Below are positions 29,297-41,300 of a stretch of 64,000 nt of DNA, piece by piece. Origin of the DNA: Mycolicibacterium anyangense. GTDB taxonomy: Bacteria > Actinomycetota > Actinomycetes > Mycobacteriales > Mycobacteriaceae. The DNA is taken from the NCBI RefSeq assembly GCF_010731855.1, contig NZ_AP022620.1:3782001-3846000 (forward strand), given 5' to 3'. The notes under the pieces were generated by a model, which saw nothing but the letters and a program-made list of their open reading frames with translations, ran no database searches and was not told the origin of the DNA. Each line of letters starts with the position of its first letter. Within the stretch, counting starts at the first letter, position 1. Made by a program: the position numbers and the translations under genes.

Positions 29297-31318
29297 CTAG
29301 GGCCCAGTGGCCGGTAAGCCAGTGTACGGGGTGCCGTCCAATTCGGGCTCATCCAGCCCACAGCGCAACAGCTCGTACTGGGGCACCCGATTGATGCGAT
29401 AACTGGTGTAGTCCAGCGAGTGCAGCACATTCGACAGGAAGCGGCGGATGCCCAGCGGAGCCCGGATGGACTCCAGTTTCCGGGCCGTCTCCGGGCACTG
29501 CAGGGCAACTCCGGCTTCTTTGATCCAGCCCTCGTCGAGGTAGGGCGGGACGTAGGGATGCTTCTTGAGCCAGGGCCCCTCGGCGACCGCCCAGTCTGGG
29601 AAGAGGTTCTTGTCGTGGCCGATTCGGCCGTCCTCGAGCCGGGCGGTGTGGGCGGCCAGCGGGTTGGCCAGACCGATCTGGTCGATCACCCTGGTGTTGA
29701 GTCCGACGTTCATCCCGACCATGCCCAGGTTCGTGAAAAAGACTGTGTGAGGCGCGATTTCGCGGCGCCAGGTGTCCATCGGCACGCCGGGCGGCGGAGG
29801 CGGCGGCGGGAACGCGGGCACGACGTCCCACACGTCGTAGTTACCCGAGGGCAGCAGCAGCGCACCGTCGGGGGTGTTGTTGATGGCCACGACGACCGCG
29901 CGCATCCGCGGGTAGTCCAGGTAGTCGGCGGCAGTCAGCGGGTGGGCGTGACCAGTGGCCTGCGAGTAGAAGCGGCGCTCGTCGACGATGCCTGAGTAGG
30001 TCACCCGGGTGGCATCGGAGCCCAGCCCCGGCGAGTTGGCCGCCCACAACGACCAGCCGGCCACCGCAAGCCACAGGACTGCGGCACCGCCGGCCAGCAG
30101 GGCGGCCTTGTCGCGGGCGAACCGGGTGCGCTCGGGCATGGTCAGCGGAATCACCGCGACCGGGGCCAGCAGGCAGAACACCGGTGTCAGCAAAACCCGC
30201 CCGTGCATGAAGTCGCCACCCTGGCGGATCCAGTACAGGCCCTGCAGCAGCCCACTGACGACCATGAAGATCACCACCGCCGCGGGGCTCTGCACCAGGC
30301 GGGCCCACCGGCGGTAGCCACCACCGGGGGCATCCGCCGGGGTAATCCACCACGGCGCGCTGCGGGTCAGGACCAGCACCGCCCCGAGCGCGATCAGCAA
30401 CAGCGCCGGGATCCACAGTGCGTAGGGCTTGTTGAAGTTGGCCAGATAGATCAGACCCTGGCCCCACTTGTCGCCGGTGGCGTCCTTGGCCAATGCGGTC
30501 TGGGGCACCAGCAAGGCGTAGTAGCCCATCCGGAAAATCTGGTAGGCCACCGGCAGCAGACCACCGGTGACCACGATCAGCAAGCGGGTGCGCCAGCCAC
30601 GGGCTGCCACCAGCATCATCACCAGCGCGACGCCGCCGATCAGGGCCAACTCGGGGCGCACCAGCACACTGAGCCCGGCGACGACGGCCAGGGCGGCGGT
30701 GAACCAGGCGCGGTCGCGCTGCTGCTGCGACCAGCACACCAGCATCCACCACAGCAGGCCGATCCAGGCGAGCACCAAGCCGTTCTCCAGACCGGAGGTG
30801 GCGAAGTCGCGGGCAGGCGGGATAGCGATGTAGACCAGGGCGCCGGCGGGCACCAGCAGGGCGCGACGGCCCTGCAGGCGCGGCGCGTAGAGCCGGGCGG
30901 TGCCGAGCATCACCAGCACCACCCCGGCCACCGACAACGTCAGCGCCAGGGTCAGGGTGACGTACTCCAGCCGGACCGGTCCGCCGATCACCGCACCCAG
31001 GTAGTTCAGATACGTCCACAGCGTCGAGGTGTTGGACTCGACCCGCTCACCGGCGTTGAACACCGGGCCGTTACCTGCCAGCAGATTACGGACGGTGCGC
31101 AGGACGATCAGTCCGTCATCGGCGATCCAGCGGCGCTGCCAGGCGCCCCAACCGAACAGTCCGGCGACCACCACCACGCCCACCCACACGCTGACCCGAG
31201 TGGTGACGGTGAACGGAAAAGCCGGGGCCCACAACGGTTTGGGCCCTTCGGGCGCTACCTCGTCGGGTTGCGCGGTCAGCAGATCAACTGAAGACGATCG
31301 CGGCAACGACCGTTCCAA
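29297..31318 (-). CDS. aftB: Terminal arabinofuranosyltransferase AftB
   Basis: The protein of up to 673 residues is a GT-C membrane transferase. It adds the terminal beta-1,2-arabinofuranose residues of the arabinan, the sites later mycolylated. About ten membrane helices are followed by a large extracytoplasmic C-terminal domain. The block RRWIADDGLIVLRTVRNLLA, with the acidic D-D in the first outer loop, matches AftB (Rv3805c), followed by NGPVFNAGERVE. The start is not an ATG; TTG 31318 or TTG 31306 fit and overlap the ubiA 3' end. It is the last gene of the glf-glfT2-Rv3807c-ubiA-aftB set. Confidence 0.93.
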   Translation of the reverse strand: MERSLPRSSSVDLLTAQPDEVAPEGPKPLWAPAFPFTVTTRVSVWVGVVVVAGLFGWGAWQRRWIADDGLIVLRTVRNLLAGNGPVFNAGERVESNTSTLWTYLNYLGAVIGGPVRLEYVTLTLALTLSVAGVVLVMLGTARLYAPRLQGRRALLVPAGALVYIAIPPARDFATSGLENGLVLAWIGLLWWMLVCWSQQQRDRAWFTAALAVVAGLSVLVRPELALIGGVALVMMLVAARGWRTRLLIVVTGGLLPVAYQIFRMGYYALLVPQTALAKDATGDKWGQGLIYLANFNKPYALWIPALLLIALGAVLVLTRSAPWWITPADAPGGGYRRWARLVQSPAAVVIFMVVSGLLQGLYWIRQGGDFMHGRVLLTPVFCLLAPVAVIPLTMPERTRFARDKAALLAGGAAVLWLAVAGWSLWAANSPGLGSDATRVTYSGIVDERRFYSQATGHAHPLTAADYLDYPRMRAVVVAINNTPDGALLLPSGNYDVWDVVPAFPPPPPPPGVPMDTWRREIAPHTVFFTNLGMVGMNVGLNTRVIDQIGLANPLAAHTARLEDGRIGHDKNLFPDWAVAEGPWLKKHPYVPPYLDEGWIKEAGVALQCPETARKLESIRAPLGIRRFLSNVLHSLDYTSYRINRVPQYELLRCGLDEPELDGTPYTGLPATGP

Positions 31319-32198
31319 TCCACAACAGCCCCAGCATCTGCAGCACCCGGTCGCGCAGGGCGATCTCCTCCGGTTCGCCGGCCAGTCCGCCGTCGACGTC
31401 GACGGCGTAGCGCAGGATCGCGATGGTGAACGGGACGATCGAAACCGCCCACCAGGAACCGGTGTTGCCGTCCCGCTCGAAGGCGAACAGACCGTACGAC
31501 AGCACCACGGCGGTGGCCGACAACGTCCACACGAAGCGCAGGTAGGTGCTGGTGTAGCTCTCCAGCGACTTGCGAATCTTGGCGCCGGTGCGTTCGGCGA
31601 GTTGCAGTTCGGCGTAACGCTTTCCGGCCGCCATGAACAGCGAGCCGAACGCCATCACCAACAAGAACCACTGCGACAGCGGGATGCCGGCGGCCACACC
31701 GCCCGCGATCGCCCGGATCAGGAATCCCGAGGACACGATGCAGATATCAAGCACCGCTTGGTGTTTGAGCCCGAAGCAATAGGCCAGCTGGATCCCGATG
31801 TAGATCGCCATCACCAGCGCCAGCTGGGGGGTGAGCCACCACGCGATCCCCAGCGACGCCACTGCCAGAACCACGGCGATGCCATAGGCCAGCCCCACCG
31901 GCAGCACACCGGCGGCGATGGGGCGGAACCGCTTGGTCGGGTGCGCGCGGTCGGCTTCCACGTCGCGCGCATCGTTGACCAGATAGATCGACGACGCGGC
32001 CAGGCAGAACACCACGAACGCGATCGAGACCTTGAAGAGGACGTCGCCGTAGTCGTAGTGCACGTCGCGACCGAGTGCCGCCAGCGGAGCGGCGAGCACC
32101 AGCAGGTTCTTCACCCACTGGCGGGGACGGATGGCCTTGACGATGCCCGCGGCCAGATTGCTCGGCGGCCCGGCGACCAGCGGTGCTTCCTCACTCAC
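31284..32198 (-). CDS. ubiA: Decaprenylphosphate phosphoribosyltransferase UbiA (DPPR synthase)
   Basis: The 304-residue UbiA-superfamily membrane enzyme joins phosphoribosyl pyrophosphate to decaprenyl phosphate. This is the first committed step to the arabinose donor DPA. Both aspartate-rich motifs are visible: VNDARDVEADRAHPTKRFRP and the second loop around VLDICIVSSGFLIRAIAGG. About nine helices are present. The GTG at 32198 was chosen because it starts the MSEEAPL-type N-terminus and overlaps the preceding gene stop by 4 bases. The longer frame to 32600 is spurious, being antiparallel-free but inside the PAP2 gene in another phase. Length matches Rv3806c. Confidence 0.95.
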   Translation of the reverse strand: MSEEAPLVAGPPSNLAAGIVKAIRPRQWVKNLLVLAAPLAALGRDVHYDYGDVLFKVSIAFVVFCLAASSIYLVNDARDVEADRAHPTKRFRPIAAGVLPVGLAYGIAVVLAVASLGIAWWLTPQLALVMAIYIGIQLAYCFGLKHQAVLDICIVSSGFLIRAIAGGVAAGIPLSQWFLLVMAFGSLFMAAGKRYAELQLAERTGAKIRKSLESYTSTYLRFVWTLSATAVVLSYGLFAFERDGNTGSWWAVSIVPFTIAILRYAVDVDGGLAGEPEEIALRDRVLQMLGLLWIGTVVAAIVFS

Positions 32199-32732
32199 GT
32201 GTGCGTCTCCTTCTGCGGTGAGGCAAAGCGTGCGACAGTACGCGCGACCACCGCGCCCACAGCTGCCCCGGCGAGCACATCGGTCGGGTAGTGCACGCCC
32301 AGCACCAGCCGCGACAGGGCCATCGCAGGCACCACAACCAGCGGAAGAGGTGAGCGGGTGGCCCGGCACAGCAGCATAGCCGCGGCGGTCGAGGAGGTGG
32401 CGTGTGCGGAGGGGAAGCTCAGCGCACTGGGCGTGCCGACATTGACGGCGATGGCCGGGTGATGCGGGCGTTTGCGACGCACCACGAGCTTGATGGCGAT
32501 CGCGGCGGCGTGCGCGGCAACAGCTCCGACGCCGACCAGCAGCCAGTCCCGGCGCCGCTTGCGCGAGAGCAGCGCACCGAGCCCGGACAGCGCCACCCAA
32601 CCCTGGGCGTGTTCGCCGAAGTGCGACATCGACCGGGCGACCGTCAGCACCGGCGGGGTGGCCAGCCGGGATTGCACCGCCACCAGGGCGGCGACTTCAC
32701 CGCTGGGCGGCGGTGCGACGGGCTCGCGGCCG

Positions 32733-32740
<8 letters not shown>
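32195..32740 (-). CDS. PAP2-family phosphatase (Rv3807c-like)
   Basis: The 181-residue membrane protein has the three phosphatidic-acid-phosphatase motifs: KLVVRRKRPHH, FPSAHATSS and SRLVLGVHYPTDVLAG. It probably removes the 5-phosphate of decaprenyl-phosphoryl ribose-5-phosphate, the step between UbiA and DprE1, as proposed for Rv3807c. The ATG at 32740 overlaps the glfT2 end by 8 bases, and its stop overlaps the ubiA GTG by 4. The neighbours on both sides belong to the same arabinan/galactan pathway, which supports the role. The upstream extension of the open frame lies within glfT2 and is not credible. Confidence 0.93.
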
Positions 32741-36139
<3,399 letters not shown>

Positions 36140-37099
36140 GTGCCGAACCGTCGTCGACGCAAGCTCTCGACAGCCATGAGCGCAGTCGCCGCCTTGGCCG
36201 TCGCAAGTCCGTTTGCAGCCGTTGGTGTCATGGAGCTGACCTCCGGCACCAAGGCCCCCGAACACCGTGATTTCGTCCAGGCCGCTGTCGTCACCGACCT
36301 GCCCAACGAGTTGTTGTCCGCCCTGCAGCAGGGCCTGTCGCAGTTCGGGATCAACATCCCGCCGCTCCCGACGGGCCTGAGCCCGGCCGGCGCGCAACCC
36401 GTGCAGGCCGGACCGTCGCTGACCACGCCTGGCCTGACCGCCCCCGGCCTGACCACGCCTGGCCTGACCACCCCCGGTCTCACCACGCCCGGTCTCACCA
36501 CGCCCGGTCTGACCACCCCCGGTCTCACCACGCCCGGCCTGACCACCCCCGGCCTGACTACCCCCGGCCTGACTACGCCCAGCGTCGGGACGCCGGGTCT
36601 GACCACCCCGGGCCTGACCACCCCGGGTCTCACCACGCCCAGCGTCGGCACCCCGGGTCTCACCACGCCGGGCCTGACCACCCCGGGTCTCACCACGCCC
36701 AGCGCCACGCTGCCCGGTGGAGCGGCCGCCACGACGCCGTCGCTGACCGATCCGGGTCTGACCAACCCCGGACTGACCACCCCGCAGCTGGGCACCTCGT
36801 CGCTGACCAGCCCGTCAGCCACTGGCCTCGGCCTGCCCAACGAGCAACCGATCAGCGCCCCGCTGGGCCCGGTCGCCGGGACCTACCCGATCCTCGGGGA
36901 TCCCTCGCTGGCGGTGCCGACCACGCCGACCAGCTCGGGCGGGATCATCAGCGATCTGAGCAGTGCAGCCAACCAGCTTGGTGTGGGGCAGGCCGTTGAC
37001 CTGCTCAAAGGTGTTGTGATGCCGTCTATCACGCAGGCGATTCAAAGCGCCTCGGCGGGAGCGGCGGCGGCACCTGCAGCAGCGGCTCCGGCCGGATAA
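36140..37099 (+). CDS. erp: Exported repetitive protein Erp/PirG
   Basis: The 319-residue protein is the mycobacterial exported repetitive surface protein, linked to envelope integrity and virulence in M. tuberculosis. The basic N-terminus PNRRRRKLSTAMSAV and signal peptide are nearly identical to the M. tuberculosis protein. A conserved block follows (TDLPNELLSALQQGLSQFGI). The central region (about residues 92-195) is a tandem array of PGLTTP-type pentapeptides, with PSVGT breaks. The C-terminal domain (TYPILGDPSLAVP, then ANQLGVGQAVDLLKGVVMP) ends in an Ala/Pro tail. The start is GTG 36140 with GAGGAG upstream. Repeat number and type vary between mycobacterial species. Confidence 0.97.
   Translation: MPNRRRRKLSTAMSAVAALAVASPFAAVGVMELTSGTKAPEHRDFVQAAVVTDLPNELLSALQQGLSQFGINIPPLPTGLSPAGAQPVQAGPSLTTPGLTAPGLTTPGLTTPGLTTPGLTTPGLTTPGLTTPGLTTPGLTTPGLTTPSVGTPGLTTPGLTTPGLTTPSVGTPGLTTPGLTTPGLTTPSATLPGGAAATTPSLTDPGLTNPGLTTPQLGTSSLTSPSATGLGLPNEQPISAPLGPVAGTYPILGDPSLAVPTTPTSSGGIISDLSSAANQLGVGQAVDLLKGVVMPSITQAIQSASAGAAAAPAAAAPAG
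36422..36705 (+). repeat. PGLTTP pentapeptide-coding tandem repeat in erp
   Basis: Fifteen-base units coding for PGLTT run almost uninterrupted here. After a PGLTA unit there are nine PGLTT units, then PSVGT, three PGLTT, PSVGT and three PGLTT. Codons vary between units (GGCCTGACC, GGTCTCACC), so the array is old enough to have diverged at third positions while the peptide is held. Confidence 0.9.
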
Positions 37100-37113
37100 G
37101 AAGCCTGCATCGG

Positions 37114-37179
37114 AACGGCACCGCAGGGTGGGGCCGGCCGGAAGGTCTGTGCACCCGGAGAGGCCCCTGCGGTGCCGTT
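37114..37179 (+). terminator. Strong inverted repeat after erp (probable terminator hairpin)
   Basis: A perfect 15-base inverted repeat flanks a 36-base loop: left arm AACGGCACCGCAGGG (37114-37128), right arm CCCTGCGGTGCCGTT (37165-37179). The loop itself contains a GGCCGGCC palindrome. It begins 15 bases after the erp stop. There is no T-run, which is usual for mycobacterial terminators. It could also act as an RNA structure in the leader of the next gene. Confidence 0.6.
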
Positions 37180-37259
37180 GCAGGGCTCAAATATCACTTT
37201 CTTCACACTGGTCCGTGTCGAAACACGGGCATCAGATAGCACATACGTAACATCGCTGT

Positions 37260-38900
37260 GTGCCGTCCCGACGACCCACGCCGACGATCCTGTTCACCGC
37301 GGTTGCGGCGACTGTCGTCATCCTGCCGTGGGCGATCAGCGGAGTACCGGGCACCGGACACCAGGACGGCCCCCGCGCGGCCGACACCGTGCTCAACCAG
37401 CAGCCGCTGACCGGGCTCGGCGGCGGGCAGACAATCCGCGAGATCAGCCAGTCCACCCCCTTCTCGATGGTCGCACTCACCGGGACTGACCTGACCGGCA
37501 CCACGGCCCAGATCCGCGCCAAACGCGCCGACGGAACATGGGGGCCCTGGTACAAGGCCGACACCCTGGAGTCCAACGCCAACGACGGCCAGGGCGGCGG
37601 GCCGCGCGGCACCGACCCCGTGTTCGTCGGAACCACCACCGCTGTCCAGATCTCTGTCAACCGGCCCGCGGGCGCGCCGGTCACCACCGCTCCCCCTGAG
37701 CACGGCCTGGACGCTGGCAAGGAGCTCGGCTACATCCCGGCCAATGTCGAGCAGCCCTTCTCCCAGAACATCTCGGCGGTTCTGATCACGCCACCCAAGG
37801 CACCCGTCGATGCCCAGTGGAACCCGCCGACCGCGGCGCTGGGGCCGGGCCAGCCGCCCAACATCATCAGCCGCGCCCAATGGGGGGCCGATGACCACTT
37901 ACGTTGTGGCACACCGTCATACGGCACCGGAATCCGCGCTGCCGTCGTCCATCACACCGCCGGCAGCAACGACTACGCGCCGGAGGATTCGGCGGAGATC
38001 GTGCGGTCCATCTACGCCTACCACACCCGAACCCTAGGCTGGTGCGACATCGCCTACAACGCCCTGGTGGACAAGTACGGCCAGGTGTTCGAAGGCCGGG
38101 CAGGCGGAATCACCAAGGACGTCTTGGGTTCTCACACTGGCGGCTTCAACAAGGACGTCTGGGGCGTGTCGATGATCGGCGACTTCGAGACCACCCCGCC
38201 CGACGACATCATGGTCCGCACCGTCGGCCGCCTGCTCGGCTGGCGGATGGGGCTCGACCACGTGAACCCGCTGGGCACAGTGCAATTGACATCGGCCGGC
38301 GGCGAATACACCTTCTTCCCGGCCGGTGCGACGCCGACACTGCCGACGATCTTCGCCCACCGCGATGTCGGCAACACCGAATGCCCGGGCAATGCGGGCT
38401 ACGCCGCCATCCCCGCGATCCGCGACATCGCCGCCCGGTTCAACCGGCCACCCGACCTCGTCGACTCGCTGCGTGGCGGAGCGATCTTCGACCGCTGGGA
38501 TGCCATGGGCGGCAAGGACAGTCCGCTCGGCGCGCCGACCAGTCCTGAGGCCGCCGGTGACGGCGACACCCGGTATGCCACCTTCGAACACGGCGCGATG
38601 TACTGGTCCCCGGCCAGCGGGGCACAACCCCTGACCGGGGCGATCTACGAGGCGTGGGCGTCGTTGGGCTACGAGCGGGGCGCCCTGGGCCTGCCGACCA
38701 GCGGGGAGATCCAGGAACCCGAGTGGATCGTGCAGAACTTCCAGCACGGCACGCTGAACTTCGACCGCCAGACCCACAATGTGCTGCGGGTGATCGACGG
38801 CCTCACCCTGGTGATGCCGCCCCCGCCCGCCGACGGTCCGCCGGTTCAGCTCGAGCGCTTCAGCCGTCCCGCCGCACCGATCCTGGAACCGGCCAGCTAG
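37260..38900 (+). CDS. Secreted peptidoglycan amidase with LGFP repeats (Rv3811-like)
   Basis: The 546-residue protein starts at GTG 37260 with a signal peptide or anchor (about 8-28). An N-terminal beta-rich region is followed by a PGRP/amidase_2 domain: ISRAQWGAD, zinc ligands in AAVVHHTAGSND and AHRDVGNTECPG, and GHTGG-type residues (SHTGGFNKDVW). It should hydrolyse the N-acetylmuramoyl-L-alanine bond of peptidoglycan. The C-terminus has three LGFP-like repeats (SPLGAPTSPE, RGALGLPTSGE), wall-binding modules common in Corynebacteriales. In M. tuberculosis the next gene is PE_PGRS62, which is missing here. Its stop overlaps the convergent HAD gene stop by two bases. Confidence 0.92.
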   Translation: MPSRRPTPTILFTAVAATVVILPWAISGVPGTGHQDGPRAADTVLNQQPLTGLGGGQTIREISQSTPFSMVALTGTDLTGTTAQIRAKRADGTWGPWYKADTLESNANDGQGGGPRGTDPVFVGTTTAVQISVNRPAGAPVTTAPPEHGLDAGKELGYIPANVEQPFSQNISAVLITPPKAPVDAQWNPPTAALGPGQPPNIISRAQWGADDHLRCGTPSYGTGIRAAVVHHTAGSNDYAPEDSAEIVRSIYAYHTRTLGWCDIAYNALVDKYGQVFEGRAGGITKDVLGSHTGGFNKDVWGVSMIGDFETTPPDDIMVRTVGRLLGWRMGLDHVNPLGTVQLTSAGGEYTFFPAGATPTLPTIFAHRDVGNTECPGNAGYAAIPAIRDIAARFNRPPDLVDSLRGGAIFDRWDAMGGKDSPLGAPTSPEAAGDGDTRYATFEHGAMYWSPASGAQPLTGAIYEAWASLGYERGALGLPTSGEIQEPEWIVQNFQHGTLNFDRQTHNVLRVIDGLTLVMPPPPADGPPVQLERFSRPAAPILEPAS

Positions 38901-39709
38901 AGCCACCAGCGTTCGAGGACACGGGCCATACCGTCGTCGGTATTGGGTGCGGTGACCTCGTTGGCCGCGGCCATCGCCTCCGGATGCGCATTGCCCATGG
39001 CCACCCCGTGACCGGCCCACCGCAGCATCGGAATGTCATTGGGCATGTCCCCGAAGGCCACCACGTCCTCGGCGGTGATCTCCAACGGCCGGGCCAGCTC
39101 TTCGACACCGGTGGCCTTGCTCGTCCCGATCGGGTTGACCTCGATCAGGCCGTTGTTGGTCGAGTAGGTGATATCACCCTGGACACCAATGTGTTTGGCG
39201 AGGATCTCAGCCATGTCGGAACTGCGGGCACCGGCCTTGCGGATCAACAGTTTGACCGCCGGCGCACTCAGCAGGTCCTCGATCGAAACCTCGGTGTTGT
39301 CGGGGTTGAGCCAGGCATGCTCGTAGCCGGGCGAACTGACGAATTGGGGCGTGGCCGAGTCATGCGCACTGCGACCCACCCGCTCCACCGCCAGACCGAC
39401 ACCGGGAATCACCCGGGTGGCGATCTCGGCCAGCTCACCGAGCACGTCGACCGGCAGCGTGCGGGCGGAGATCACCCGGTCCTGGTCGGGGTCGTAGATC
39501 ACGGCACCGTTGGCGCACACCGCCATCGGAGCGAAGCCGAGTGCCTCGACAATGGGTGGGATCCAGCGCGGCGGACGACCCGTCGCCAACACGAACGTGG
39601 TCCCGGAGGCCACCGCGGCCTGCACGACGTGGCGGGTCCGGTCGGTGACCCGCTCCTCGTCGTCCAGCAGAGTGCCGTCGACGTCGGTAGCGATCAGAGC
39701 GGGCAGCAT
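38897..39709 (-). CDS. HAD-family phosphatase (Cof type, Rv3813c-like)
   Basis: The 270-residue protein is a Cof/IIB-subfamily haloacid-dehalogenase-like hydrolase. Motif I is ATDVDGTLLDD with the two catalytic aspartates, motif II is VLATGRPP, lysine is in the GTSKATGVEEL block, and motif IV is FGDMPNDIPM. A cap domain lies between about residues 80 and 190. The substrate is probably a small phosphorylated metabolite. ATG 39709 was chosen because the longer frame lies inside the next gene in another phase. It overlaps the upstream acyltransferase stop by one base (TGATG), so the genes are coupled. Order and length match Rv3813c. Confidence 0.93.
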   Translation of the reverse strand: MLPALIATDVDGTLLDDEERVTDRTRHVVQAAVASGTTFVLATGRPPRWIPPIVEALGFAPMAVCANGAVIYDPDQDRVISARTLPVDVLGELAEIATRVIPGVGLAVERVGRSAHDSATPQFVSSPGYEHAWLNPDNTEVSIEDLLSAPAVKLLIRKAGARSSDMAEILAKHIGVQGDITYSTNNGLIEVNPIGTSKATGVEELARPLEITAEDVVAFGDMPNDIPMLRWAGHGVAMGNAHPEAMAAANEVTAPNTDDGMARVLERWWL

Positions 39710-40446
39710 CAGCGACGCTCCCCGGCCCGGCGGGCGCGTTCGGCCTCGTCGAGACCTCTGGCATCGTCCAGTGTCGGGGCGCTGCCGCCCAGGCTCTGCG
39801 GTACCCACCACGCCCCCTTCGGGCGCGGGTAGGCCAGTTGCACGTCCCGCAGAATACTTCTCATCCGCTCTTTGAGCGCGGAGTCGAGCTCGGTCACCGA
39901 TCCAGTCGGCGACAGCGGATCGCCGTAGTGCACAGTGAAGGGTATCTTGTTGCGGCCCAGCCGCTTCGGGTGATCCTTGGTCCACACCCGATGTGCGCCC
40001 CACACGATGCAGGGAACGATCGGAACCCGAGCCTCCAACGCCATGCGTGCCGCCCCGTTCTTGAAATCCTTCAGCTCGAAAGCCCGGCTGATCGTCGCCT
40101 CCGGATAGACGCCCACCAGCTCACCGGCGCGCAGCGCACGAACGGCCTCGGCGTAGGCCTGCGCACCGGCCTGACGATCGACCGGGATCGCACCGGTGCG
40201 GCCGATCAGATAGTTGACGATCCACACATTCTGCATCTCGGCCTTGATCATGAACCGGATGCGGCGGTTGCGCCGTTTGGTGCCCAGCGCCGCCGGCAGG
40301 AAATCGATGTAGCTGGTGTGGTTGATGGCGACGACGGCACCCCCGCGCGGCGGGATGTTCTCCAAGCCCTGGTAGGTGATCCTGGTGCCGACCGCCCTGA
40401 CCGCGCTGCCGGCAATGATCTCCAGGGTGCGGAAGACGGGTTCCAC
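39709..40446 (-). CDS. 1-acylglycerol-3-phosphate-type acyltransferase (Rv3814c-like)
   Basis: The 245-residue protein is a PlsC-family acyltransferase. The HX4D motif is in INHTSYIDFLPA, the substrate block is VGVYPEATISRAFELKDF, and a later block is VPIVPCIVWGAHRVW. The GTG at 40446 gives an N-terminus nearly identical in pattern to that of its neighbour. It lies six bases after the second acyltransferase and resembles it through the middle, so the pair arose by tandem duplication. M. tuberculosis carries three such genes in a row (Rv3814c-Rv3816c); here two are seen. Substrates are phospholipid or glycolipid precursors, not defined. Confidence 0.92.
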   Translation of the reverse strand: MEPVFRTLEIIAGSAVRAVGTRITYQGLENIPPRGGAVVAINHTSYIDFLPAALGTKRRNRRIRFMIKAEMQNVWIVNYLIGRTGAIPVDRQAGAQAYAEAVRALRAGELVGVYPEATISRAFELKDFKNGAARMALEARVPIVPCIVWGAHRVWTKDHPKRLGRNKIPFTVHYGDPLSPTGSVTELDSALKERMRSILRDVQLAYPRPKGAWWVPQSLGGSAPTLDDARGLDEAERARRAGERR

Positions 40447-40452
40447 GCCCGC

Positions 40453-41226
40453 CTACCCCGGCGGTCCTGTTCCGTCGCGCTGCGCACGGCGAGCCGCCCT
40501 CTCCGCAGCCTCGGCCACTTCGAGTTCGGCCGCCTGCGCCGGCGTCGGCGCGCCCCCGCCCAACCTGCTGGGCACCCAGAACTCGCCAGGCGGGTAAGGG
40601 CCGTAGGCGTCCTGCACCTGCTCGAGCAGATGCTGCATACGGGAGCGGAGCAGCGCGGTCAGCTCGGTGGGCGGCAACGTCGGCTGGATCGGCTCGCCCA
40701 CCGCGATCGCGATGGGAACCTTGGGCCGCCACATCTTCTTCGGGTGGTCCTTGGTCCAGATGCGCTGAGCGCCCCAGACGATGTGCGGGATGATCGGCAC
40801 GTCGGCGGCGATGGCCATCCGCGCGGCACCGGACTTGAACTCCTTGAGCTCGAAGCTGCGGCTGATGGTCGCCTCGGGGTAGACGCCGACCAGTTCGCCG
40901 GCCTTGAGCGCCAGGCAGGCCGCATCGAACGAGGCCGCACCGCTGTCGCGGTCCACCGGGATGTGGCGCAGGCTGCGCATGATCGGACCGGTGACCTTGT
41001 GGTCGAAGACCTCCTGCTTGGCCATGAAGCGGACCTTGCGGCCACGCTTCTGCAGGTAGGCGGGCAGGCCGGCGAAGGTGAAGTCGAAATAGCTGGTGTG
41101 GTTGATCGCCACCACGGCGCCACCGGTGACGGGCAGGTTCTCCACCCCGGACACGGTGAACTTCAGCCCCTGCGCGCGCCAGACCAGGCGGGCGAGCTGG
41201 ATGACTGTTCCGTAGACCGGCTCCAC
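40453..41226 (-). CDS. Second PlsC-family acyltransferase (Rv3815c/Rv3816c-like)
   Basis: The 257-residue protein starts at GTG 41226, in line with the neighbouring paralogue (VEPVYGTVIQLA against MEPVFRTLEIIA). Motif I is INHTSYFDFTFA, motif III is GVYPEATISRSFELKEF, and the WGAQRIWTKDHPKK block is shared with the paralogue. The C-terminus is alanine-rich and charged. The frame upstream to 41286 lacks conservation and was left out. With the HAD phosphatase and the other acyltransferase it forms a three-gene set, plausibly for phospholipid or glycolipid remodelling (inference). Confidence 0.92.
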   Translation of the reverse strand: MEPVYGTVIQLARLVWRAQGLKFTVSGVENLPVTGGAVVAINHTSYFDFTFAGLPAYLQKRGRKVRFMAKQEVFDHKVTGPIMRSLRHIPVDRDSGAASFDAACLALKAGELVGVYPEATISRSFELKEFKSGAARMAIAADVPIIPHIVWGAQRIWTKDHPKKMWRPKVPIAIAVGEPIQPTLPPTELTALLRSRMQHLLEQVQDAYGPYPPGEFWVPSRLGGGAPTPAQAAELEVAEAAERAARRAQRDGTGPPG

Positions 41227-41300
41227 AGCGGCCAGCCTAACCGTAGAGGCCGCTGGGGCTAAGCTCGTGTTGGGTGCCACGACCATTGGAGAGGGTATAC

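Noticed and set aside
29841..31019. 392-codon minus-strand frame inside aftB in another phase
   Set aside because: Arg/Pro/Ala-rich shadow of a membrane protein gene; aftB itself is well supported.
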